This document shows positions 1 to 6,676 of a stretch of DNA of 22,954 nt, one piece after another. The stretch's first letter is position 1. The number at the start of each line of letters is the position of its first letter. The position numbers were made by a program, and so were the translations under genes. Location: positions 1 to 22,954 of the forward strand of contig VBJK01000122.1 of NCBI GenBank assembly GCA_005879655.1, read 5' to 3'. The notes beneath the pieces were generated by a model, which saw only the letters and a list, made by a program, of their open reading frames with translations, searched no databases and was not told the DNA's origin. The stretch comes from Chloroflexota bacterium (lineage in GTDB: Bacteria > Chloroflexota > Ktedonobacteria > Ktedonobacterales > Ktedonobacteraceae).

Positions 1-297
1 GGACTAGCGACGGTACAACAATTTCTTATTCCGCATCTGGCACCTATTGCCGAGAATATCGTGAATAAACGTCTTTTTAAGGATAATAAATCGCTCTTCC
101 AAGAACTGGCCCAGGCCCACGAAGGTATTACACCTTCCTATCGACTGGTAAGCCAAGAAGGACCATCCCATAACCGAGAGTTTACTGTAGAAGTACTCTT
201 AGGTGACAAAGTCGTTGGTCGAGGCCAGGGCAAGAATAAGCAGACTGCGGAGCAAGAAGCGGCACTGCTCGCGCTCCAGCATCGAGGATGGGTCTAA
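1..297 (+). CDS. rnc: Ribonuclease III, C-terminal part (double-stranded RNA-binding domain)
   Basis: Cleaves double-stranded RNA, for example in rRNA precursor processing. The frame is open from base 1 to TAA at 295-297, so the N-terminal catalytic domain with the ENLEFLGD-type signature lies outside the window. The visible 98 residues begin at the end of the nuclease domain (GLATVQQFLIPHL) and continue into a complete dsRBD. That domain has its helix 1 (DNKSLFQELAQA), the TPSYRLVSQEGPSH loop, the strand REFTVEV and the KNKQTAEQEAALLAL helix, which is the canonical lysine and alanine-rich RNA-contacting element. A GTG at 61 could look like a start but is only an internal codon of the domain. 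The broken rpoN gene follows 48 bp downstream on the same strand, so the two may be co-transcribed. Confidence 0.9.
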   Translation, partial: GLATVQQFLIPHLAPIAENIVNKRLFKDNKSLFQELAQAHEGITPSYRLVSQEGPSHNREFTVEVLLGDKVVGRGQGKNKQTAEQEAALLALQHRGWV

Positions 298-345
298 CGG
301 CGGTTCAGAGCAGTTGTACTTATAGAGGGGAAGCAGGGGGAATAT

Positions 346-1742
346 ATGCGACTGGAACCAAGACCGAGACCAGAGCAAACGGTACATGTCAATGCACGCC
401 TTATCACTTCCAGCACGATCTTACAGTTATCATCCGATGAACTGGAACGCGTGGTGAGCCAGGAACAGATAGAGAATCCCACACTGGATGTCGTGGAGCA
501 GAGAATTTGTCTTTTCTGCGGAACAGCTATCTATGGGCAGAGCGGGCAACTCTGTTCTGCTTGTGGACAGTTTGCACACTCTACGCAACCGCCAGCGGAA
601 ATGACGCCGTACGGGTGTCCTACCCTGACACAATGGGATTATCAGCAGCAAAGCTTCTATGATATCGATAATTATGGCTTTGTAGAAGTCGATCGCGATG
701 ATGAATATGATCCAATGGCACACATTGCCACCAATGAAACGCTAGCCGAGCGATTATTGCAACAATTAGAGGCGATTGTGCCGCCGGACGATGCAGCAAT
801 CGCCGAACAACTCGTTGGGAATCTCAACGAGCGAGGCTACCTGGATAGTAGCGTTGCAGAGATCGCAACGCACCTTGAGGTTGCGGTTGAGCACGTTGAA
901 TATGTATTGAAACAGCTACAAACACTAGAGCCATTAGGCATCGGTGCGCGTAACGCCAAAGAATGTTTGCTGATCCAGTTAGAGACATTGAGTGAACTCA
1001 ATCCACCTCATCCTCTTGCTTATACACTAATAGATCAGCATTTCGACCTGCTTGGACACAACCAGTTCGCCAAGATCGCGCGCAAGCTGAAGGTATCAGA
1101 GCAGGAGGTGAGGCAAGCTAATGACTATATTCGCAGTACGCTCCATCCTTTCCCGGCCTATGTCTATCGCTCAGATACGTCCTATGCGCCGTACAGCGGT
1201 GCCACCTATATACGCCCAGATATTATTATTCGTAGAGGCGAGAATGGCCTAGAGGTGGATCTGATCGAGGAGAAACGCTATCACTTTCAGACCCGCTCCA
1301 GTGGCAACAATCACGATGGGCACCATCTGCTAGATCTGCGCGATAGCGAAGTACAACGCTACATGAATCATCATAGTGATCGTGCGAAATTTTTTGTTGA
1401 TTGTATTCAACGGCGCTGGAGGACCTTACGCAGAGTGGCGGAACTGGTCGTCAACTACCAACGAGAGTTTCTGGAAAAGGGTCTACGGCGCTATTTGCGC
1501 CCCCTGACAAGGGCGGAAGTAGCCACACGTCTCAATCTTGACGAAGGAACGATCAGCCGAGCTACCGCCAATAAATATGCACACTTGCCAAACGGTTGTT
1601 TAATGCCGCTCGCCGACCCAAGCGTCGTTTAAGCGATGAGGAGCTGGCACGCTTGCTTACGACACAGGGTATTCCGATGGCGCGGCGCACGGTGACGAAG
1701 TATCGTGAGGATATGGGGATTGGCTCTTCGCGTGAGCGATGA
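346..1742 (+). pseudogene. rpoN: RNA polymerase sigma-54 factor (RpoN-like), disrupted by an internal deletion with frameshift
   Basis: Sigma-54 directs RNA polymerase to -24/-12 promoters together with AAA+ activators. ATG at 346 follows a GGGGGAA ribosome site. Region I (residues 18-50) shows ILQLSSDELERVV and IENPTLDVV. A Cys4 cluster (C55, C58, C70, C73) follows. The core-binding region carries LEPLGIGARNAKECLLIQL, and the helix-turn-helix has LDEGTISRATANKY. After LPNGCLMPLAD the frame ends at TAA 1630-1632. The missing end is intact in another frame: KRRLSDEELARLL, then the RpoN box ARRTVTKYRE at 1680-1709, ending at TGA 1740-1742. Compared with the usual family layout, about 30 codons are missing between the two parts, so a deletion near 1611-1620 best explains the break. 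The 428-residue product as it stands would lack the RpoN box that reads the -24 element. The gene converges on rqcH with 3 bp between them. Confidence 0.82.
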
Positions 1743-1745
1743 GCA

Positions 1746-3824
1746 TCACCCCTTCAACAACGTTACAGCCTCATCAGGCACCGCATAAACCGTACGCTCG
1801 CGCTCATAAATTACCATACCAGGGCCACCACCCTTCATGTGACGCACGTGCCGCTGCAACGTGTAATCCACAGGCACACTCGTACTCCCCCTGGCCTGAC
1901 TATAGTAAGCAGCAAGGCTAGCGGCTTGTGCGATTGTGCTACTCGGAATAGTGCGGCCAGCTGCTTTAACGATGACATGCGCGCCAGGCACACCGCGAGC
2001 GTGCAACCACATATCATTGGCCGTAGCCTGCCGGAACGTCACCTCTTCGTTCTGACGGCTATTCTTGCCCACTAGCAACGTAAAGCCATCACCACTCTGT
2101 AGATAGAGCGGTACACCACCTCCCGGCGGGACTGTTTTACCCTTCCCTTGCTTACCACCCTTGCCCTTTTTTGCCGCCTTCAAGACCTTTTTATCCAGAG
2201 CTGCCTTGCCGCGTATATAACCAGCAGCCTGTACCTCTGCTTTGACTAGCGCGACCTCAGCTGGCGTCTCGGCTAAGAGTACATCCGTTAATAACTGCTC
2301 CACCGTGGCCAGTTCTGCCACATTCTGCTCAATCTGTGCGGGCACGAGCGTCAAAGCACGGCGCAATTTATGATACTTGTTGAAGAGTCGATTTGCATTG
2401 CCGACAGCATCGAAGCGTGGATCAAGAGGCACCGTGACTATAGGATAATTCTCATCGCTATCGTGCTCAAAGATGTTCTGTAGAGCAACGCTGTGCTCTC
2501 CTTGCTGAATTTCGTTCTGATGAGCTAATAGCAGCTCTGCCTGTAAACGGTACTGCGCTGCTTCCTGCGAGGTCGCTAGCTCCTGCTGCAACAATGATGC
2601 TTTACGCAGACATCGCTCACGTTGCGTCTGCAAGATCTTACGTAGGGGTGCACGTAGGGTTTCTAGTGCATCGCGCCATTCAGCACGCGCATAGTACTCA
2701 TCGAGTAGCACATTGATAGACGGCATATCGCGCACACGGAGATCGGCTAGCTGTGCATATTGTTCTAACGCATATGGAGCGAAGGCAACAGGTGTTACGC
2801 GAGCAGTGGTTGTAGATGCGTCTTGCCCACGCTCCACCCGCTCAACTAATTGCGGACGCCAGCGCTGACTCTCATACAGAGAGGCCAATTCGCGCACATG
2901 CCAGGCCAATGCTTCCCAAATGTTTTCATCGGCTAGCGTAACGACTGCTTCGGCATCCTGGACCGTACGATACACGGCTTCGCGGGCGAGCAAGGGACTA
3001 CAACCAGCGAGATGGCGGGAAAGGAGCTGCCATAGTTTTGGCTCAACGGCCAGGGCACCCACAAGGGATGCCCCTACAATGGATGGATGGGCTTGTGAGG
3101 CGTGTTCGTTCCATTGTAGGGGCATCCCTTGTGGGTGCCCTGGAAGCTTCGCGGTTACTTTTCCTTTCTTTCTCGTTGATGGCTCTACGCTCTGCTCGGT
3201 AGCAGCCATGGCAAGCTGAGTAGCCGTCACCTGCATAGGATCAAGACGTGCCAGAGCCTGACCGGCTACCATCCGTTGCTGTGGAGGAGGCGGCACGTAA
3301 GCAATACCCGCAACAATCACACGATAGCGATTGACCTCCGCGCCAACCCGCTTCAGACTCCCCAAGATCAATCCTTGCTCATTGCAAAGGATAATATTAC
3401 TGAGGCGACCCATAATCTCGACAATCAGCCGAAAGCGCGTACGCTCTTCACTCTCTGGACTGCGACGATACCCCGCTATAATCTCCAGCACACGCTCCCA
3501 ACGCGGTTGTACAATCGACTCGATGCGCGCTCCCTCTAGATGTTTGCGCAAGAGCATCACAAATGGTGGCGGCTCACTAGCAATTTTGGGGGGTTTGAAA
3601 GTGGTTAAATGTGCACGTGCCAGTTGAGGATGTGCAGAAAGATAGAGCCAGCGATTAGCACCTCCCTGACTGGCAGTCCCCTCTATACTCGGACGAGCAG
3701 GAGCATAACATTGCAAAGCAATAGCATACTCAGTTGGTTGAATAATAGTATCTATGCGCGCACCAAGCAGCAAGGCTCGCCACTCGTCAGCGAGCGCCGC
3801 TATAGTCATAGCATCCACATGCAT
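1746..3824 (-). CDS. rqcH: RqcH/NFACT ribosome quality control protein (Rqc2 homologue; FbpA/DUF814 family)
   Basis: RqcH binds 50S subunits blocked by peptidyl-tRNA and recruits tRNA-Ala to add C-terminal alanine tails to the stalled chain. The product is 692 residues from ATG 3824. I chose this start over an upstream in-frame one at 3851 because GGGAGGAA lies about 7 bases before it and the protein then begins MHVDAMTIAALADEW, as in the family. The NFACT-N domain shows LYLSAHPQLAR, PPFVMLLRKHLEG and IVEIMGRLSNIIL. A helical middle region, probably coiled coil, covers about residues 385-520. The C-terminal NFACT-R domain shows GKNSRQNEEVTF, MWLHARGVPGAHVI, LAAYYSQARGSTSVPVDYT and GPGMVIYERERT. 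The Asp-Arg pair of Bacillus RqcH appears as E110-R111. Residues about 228-258 are encoded by a palindromic repeat. Located divergently from gmk. Confidence 0.93.
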   Translation of the reverse strand: MHVDAMTIAALADEWRALLLGARIDTIIQPTEYAIALQCYAPARPSIEGTASQGGANRWLYLSAHPQLARAHLTTFKPPKIASEPPPFVMLLRKHLEGARIESIVQPRWERVLEIIAGYRRSPESEERTRFRLIVEIMGRLSNIILCNEQGLILGSLKRVGAEVNRYRVIVAGIAYVPPPPQQRMVAGQALARLDPMQVTATQLAMAATEQSVEPSTRKKGKVTAKLPGHPQGMPLQWNEHASQAHPSIVGASLVGALAVEPKLWQLLSRHLAGCSPLLAREAVYRTVQDAEAVVTLADENIWEALAWHVRELASLYESQRWRPQLVERVERGQDASTTTARVTPVAFAPYALEQYAQLADLRVRDMPSINVLLDEYYARAEWRDALETLRAPLRKILQTQRERCLRKASLLQQELATSQEAAQYRLQAELLLAHQNEIQQGEHSVALQNIFEHDSDENYPIVTVPLDPRFDAVGNANRLFNKYHKLRRALTLVPAQIEQNVAELATVEQLLTDVLLAETPAEVALVKAEVQAAGYIRGKAALDKKVLKAAKKGKGGKQGKGKTVPPGGGVPLYLQSGDGFTLLVGKNSRQNEEVTFRQATANDMWLHARGVPGAHVIVKAAGRTIPSSTIAQAASLAAYYSQARGSTSVPVDYTLQRHVRHMKGGGPGMVIYERERTVYAVPDEAVTLLKG
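3050..3143. repeat. 94-bp palindromic element inserted in-frame in rqcH
   Basis: Perfect inverted repeat with arms 3050-3083 and 3110-3143 (34 bp each) around a 26-base centre. The arms begin CCAGGGCACCCACAAGGG. The element lies entirely within the rqcH reading frame and keeps it open. It is translated as a stretch containing GHPQGMPLQW and its mirror HPSIVGASLVGA. From memory, GGGCACCC/GGGGCATCCC-type palindromes are abundant in Ktedonobacteria and other Chloroflexota, so this is probably one copy of a dispersed MITE-like family. That part is recollection and has not been checked by a search. Confidence 0.9.
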
Positions 3825-3887
3825 ATGAGATTCCTCCCTATATCTTTCCATAACTCAGCATTAAAAACCCATTAAACAACTATCTTG

Positions 3888-3910
3888 CAACAGAAATTCT
3901 GTTGTACAAT
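3888..3910 (+). promoter_or_regulatory. Operator-like palindrome abutting a candidate -10 box upstream of gmk
   Basis: CAACAGAA at 3888-3895 and TTCTGTTG at 3897-3904 form a perfect 17-bp palindrome with a one-base centre. It is followed directly by TACAAT (3905-3910), a candidate -10 element for gmk. No good -35 sits 17 bp upstream, so a bound protein could act as activator or repressor. The site lies in the divergent rqcH-gmk spacer and could serve either gene. I do not recognise the operator family. Confidence 0.45.
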
Positions 3911-3917
3911 AGCAACA

Positions 3918-4020
3918 CGAGCACTCGTTTCTCATATAGCTGTGGTATGCAATACTCAGCTATAGGCCGATGGTGCTCGGCGATGAACAGTAAGCAGTAT
4001 AACAAAACTGCTGTCTGTTC
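3918..4020 (+). promoter_or_regulatory. Structured 5' leader of gmk: nested stem-loops
   Basis: Three nested pairings can be read: CGAGCAC (3918-3924) with GTGCTCG (3973-3979), TATAGCTG (3935-3942) with CAGCTATA (3957-3964), and GTAT (3945-3948) with ATAC (3952-3955). A second hairpin pairs GAACAG (3985-3990) with CTGTTC (4015-4020) and AGCAGT (3993-3998) with ACTGCT (4007-4012). If transcription starts just after the TACAAT box, nearly the whole leader up to 42 bases before the gmk start would be folded. No T-run follows, so a simple terminator is unlikely. It could be a cis-regulatory RNA, a protein-binding DNA cruciform, or an old mobile palindrome. It matches no riboswitch class that I recognise. 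Confidence 0.45.
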
Positions 4021-4062
4021 GTACATCAACCCCCATTAGATTTGGCAGCCAGGAAGAGAACC

Positions 4063-4725
4063 ATGCGACTTGAGATAGAGCCAGCTACTGTGCCTCAGCA
4101 GCTATATGCAGCGTATAGCATCAAACCGCCCCTGAAACAAGGATTACTTTTTGTCCTTTCAGCTCCATCAGGAACAGGCAAAGACACAGTTATTCAAGCC
4201 CTTAAAGAACAAGGAATGAATTTTCATGTGGTATCATCTGTTACTACACGTAGCCCACGCGTCGGGGAGAGTGAAGGAAATCCATATCACTTCGTCAGTA
4301 AAGAAACGTTCGATGACATGGTCAACCATGACGAACTTCTAGAGTACGCCAAAGTACATGGCAACTGGTATGGGCAACCAAGACAACAAATCCGAGATAA
4401 TTTGCTAGCGGGCCGTGATGTGCTGCTTAAGATTGATGTGCAGGGAGCAGCAACGGTACGTCAAAAAGCGCCTAGGGCCATCTATATTTTCCTGGTCCCC
4501 GGTTCAATCGAAGAACTTGTCCAGCGCCTCACACATCGACAGACAGAAACAGAGACTGAACGACAACGCCGTCTGAGCGATGCTCAACTAGAATTAGCTC
4601 AGCGTCACTACTATGACTACATTGTAGAAAATCGGCAAGGACGCCTCGCCGAAGCCGTTGAGAACGTACGTGCCATTATTCTCGCTGAGCGCTGTCGCAC
4701 AAACCCGCGTTACACAGATCTGTAA
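4063..4725 (+). CDS. gmk: Guanylate kinase
   Basis: Phosphorylates GMP (and dGMP) to GDP with ATP in the cytoplasm, a required step of guanine nucleotide synthesis. The product has 220 residues from ATG 4063, preceded by AGGAAGAG at 5-10 bases. A TTG at 4042 is in frame but poorly placed. The P-loop APSGTGK is at residues 34-40. The GMP-binding segment TTRSPRVGESEGNPYHF is at 61-77, and LLKIDVQGAATVRQ is the conserved segment after the lid. The C-terminus has the family's RHYYDYIVEN. The N-terminus is about 25 residues longer than in typical guanylate kinases. KDT after the P-loop differs from the common KGT. A long, potentially structured leader precedes the gene, and a tnpB remnant follows about 100 bp downstream. 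Confidence 0.93.
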   Translation: MRLEIEPATVPQQLYAAYSIKPPLKQGLLFVLSAPSGTGKDTVIQALKEQGMNFHVVSSVTTRSPRVGESEGNPYHFVSKETFDDMVNHDELLEYAKVHGNWYGQPRQQIRDNLLAGRDVLLKIDVQGAATVRQKAPRAIYIFLVPGSIEELVQRLTHRQTETETERQRRLSDAQLELAQRHYYDYIVENRQGRLAEAVENVRAIILAERCRTNPRYTDL

Positions 4726-4824
4726 CAATAGTAATGGGGCATTAGCTGTAAGTTTTCCCTGAAACCTGTAATGGCAGGGAATACAGTATGATACGATGAT
4801 ATGTGAGCAAGGAGGAAAGGTCGT

Positions 4825-5423
4825 ATGCAACTGATAATGGATGCGTTCTTTCGACGTGTGGCTAATGGCGAGGCCCCAGGTTTCCCCAGAGTGCAACCAC
4901 GACATAACTTCTTTACATTAGTGTACCCAGCGATGTATATTAAAATAGAGGGAAATACAGTACTTCTGCCCACAGGTGGAAAAGGCAAAAAGAACAAGCA
5001 ATTTCCCATTATTTACGCAAAGCTCACGGAAGATGCGGCCAAAGGATATCGAGAAGTAGCGATAAATCTAGATGCCAGAGGCAATTACTACGCATCATTC
5101 GTCTTCAGCAAGAAAGAGGAACCCCAAGAACAAGGGAAAGTAGTAGCCTTTTCTTAGATGAACGCGATACATCCAAAACGTGTAGTTGCTGTTGTAACGT
5201 GCAAGACATGCCACTGCACAAGAGGACCTATCGCTGTACAGTATGTGGACTCGTTATGGATCGTGACGAAAATAGTGCACGAAACATCTTGATGAGGTAC
5301 CTTGCCCGGCTTGGGCCACACACTCCCATTGTGGAATGCGGTGTACTGCATGAGAATGGTCACAGCGTAGAGGTCATGGAGTCCTCCTGGATCAGTCAAG
5401 TGCAGCAATTAGAACTGTGGTGA
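4825..5423 (+). pseudogene. tnpB: Remnant of an IS200/IS605-family tnpB (OrfB) gene with internal deletions
   Basis: TnpB is the RNA-guided nuclease of IS605-type elements. Two fragments remain. The first (4825-5156) has AFFRRVANGEAPGFPR, KIEGNTVLLPTGG and VAINLDARGNYYASFVF. It stops at VVAFS, where intact relatives continue into the RuvC-I aspartate motif (VVAFDLGIK type). The second, in another frame, resumes near 5150 with FLDERDTSKTCSCC and the second zinc-ribbon half YRCTVCGLVMDRDENSARN, ending QLELW at 5423. The RuvC core between them is gone, so nuclease activity should be lost. The first fragment also appears joined to a shortened N-terminus (MQLIMDAFF) behind a strong AGGAGGAA site. 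An upstream 7-bp hairpin (4755-4761 with 4775-4781) could be the old left-end hairpin. No tnpA is visible. Confidence 0.88.
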
Positions 5424-5461
5424 ACTCGTTTCACTACGTTTTGAAAGGCAGACTGTCCTAA

Positions 5462-6481
5462 ATGTTAATAGAAGATACCGATCCACGCTTTAACAAAAGC
5501 GAGGTGATAAATAGAAACCTTGGCATGGAATTGATTCGTGTCACTGAGGCTGCTGCGCTCAGTGCTGGACGCTGGATGGGTAAGGGCAACAAAGAAATGG
5601 TTGACCAGGCCGCCGTTGATGCCATGCGCCACGCCCTCGATGGCGTTGATATGAACGGGGTCGTGGTGATTGGCGAGGGCGAAAAAGATGAGGCACCCAT
5701 GCTCTACATTGGAGAACAGGTAGGCAATGGTGCGTCTCCTCATGTGGATGTCGCCGTCGATCCCGTCGATGGTACGCGCCTACTCTCACTTGGTCTGTCT
5801 GGAGCCATCGCAGTCGTCGCTACAGCTGAGCGAGGTACGATGTATTCAGCACCGCCGGGAGTCTTCTACATGGAGAAAATCGCGGTCGGACCTGCGATGA
5901 AGTATGTCGTCGATATTAATGCCCCCGTGGCCGTGAATCTGGACCGTATTGCTCGTGTCCGCGATTCCCGTATCGACGATCTGACCGTGGTGATCCTGGA
6001 TCGTCCACGCCATCAAGAAATTATCAGACAGGTGCGCGAAGTAGGCGCACGCATTCGCTTAATTAGCGATGGCGATGTAGTTGCTGCCATACAGGCCGCC
6101 ATGGAAGATTACACTGCTGTTGACATGCTGATGGGCATTGGTGGCGCACCTGAAGCTGTGCTGGCCGCAGCTGCCATTAAATGTATTGGCGGCGAGATCC
6201 AATGCAAGATCTGGCCACGCAATGAGCAGGAACGAGTCAAGCTCACAGCAGACGGCATTGATCTCAATCAAGTATTTCGCACGGAGGATCTGGTCAAAGG
6301 CCAGGATGTCTCCTTTGCCGCAACCGCCATCACCAATGGCGAACTGCTCGAAGGGGTACAATACTTTGGCTGGGGAGCACGTACCTCATCTTTGATGATG
6401 CGTTCGCGCTCAGGGACCATACGCTACATCCAGGCACGCCATAAATGGCGCACAAATGGCAGCGGCGTTCCTAGAAGATAG
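5462..6481 (+). CDS. glpX: Class II fructose-1,6-bisphosphatase (GlpX type)
   Basis: Hydrolyses fructose-1,6-bisphosphate to fructose-6-phosphate in gluconeogenesis; a Mg/Mn-dependent inositol-phosphatase fold. Family signatures are RVTEAAALSAGRWMGKGNK (26-44), the metal site GEGEKDEAPMLYIGE (71-85), DVAVDPVDGTR, VFYMEKIAVGP, ISDGDVVAAIQAA, GIGGAPEAVLAAAAIKCIGG and ITNGELLEGV. At 339 residues it is of normal length. The start is uncertain. ATG 5462 is the first in-frame codon after a stop at 5459-5461 but has only a weak AAAGGC upstream. It also adds about 16 residues before the point where E. coli GlpX begins, which corresponds here to about NRNLGMEL. The tnpB remnant ends 38 bp upstream, so an insertion or deletion there may have replaced the original promoter and start. 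A TTGAAA at 5441 is a possible -35. Confidence 0.92.
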   Translation: MLIEDTDPRFNKSEVINRNLGMELIRVTEAAALSAGRWMGKGNKEMVDQAAVDAMRHALDGVDMNGVVVIGEGEKDEAPMLYIGEQVGNGASPHVDVAVDPVDGTRLLSLGLSGAIAVVATAERGTMYSAPPGVFYMEKIAVGPAMKYVVDINAPVAVNLDRIARVRDSRIDDLTVVILDRPRHQEIIRQVREVGARIRLISDGDVVAAIQAAMEDYTAVDMLMGIGGAPEAVLAAAAIKCIGGEIQCKIWPRNEQERVKLTADGIDLNQVFRTEDLVKGQDVSFAATAITNGELLEGVQYFGWGARTSSLMMRSRSGTIRYIQARHKWRTNGSGVPRR

Positions 6482-6516
6482 AAAATAGCTGCTTGCTCGT
6501 TTACCATAGATGCACC

Positions 6517-6670
6517 GTAACTGCTCAGCGCCCTAGTGCAGAAACACGAGAGGTGGTAGGGATTGGGGGTGGCATTTGGCGAAGCCTCGCCTTTCGGGGT
6601 TTGGGGTGTCCCCAAATGCTCCCATTCCCCAAAAGGTTTTGGGATTCTGCACTAGGTGCTGAGCAGTTAC
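6517..6670. repeat. 154-bp imperfect inverted repeat in the convergent glpX/S53 junction
   Basis: GTAACTGCTCAGC begins the left arm (6517-6543). Its complement ends the right arm (6645-6670), and a shared CTAGTGCAGAA completes both. The arms differ only at the two- or three-base junction (gcc against ac). The interior is itself partly palindromic, with CATTTGG at 6572-6578 against CCAAATG at 6612-6618 and GGCGA/TCGCC at 6577-6591. The right arm ends 6 bp before the stop codon of the peptidase gene. It looks like a foldback (MITE-like) element and could also terminate transcription from both sides. Confidence 0.8.
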
Positions 6671-6676
6671 TGCTTG

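Noticed and set aside
1590..1742. Programmed ribosomal frameshift joining the two parts of rpoN
   Set aside because: A frameshift could restore the frame but not the roughly 30 missing codons, and I see no slippery heptamer at the junction.
3918..4020. Purine or T-box type riboswitch upstream of gmk
   Set aside because: The stems do not contain the conserved loop or junction sequences of those classes. It is kept only as an unassigned structured leader.
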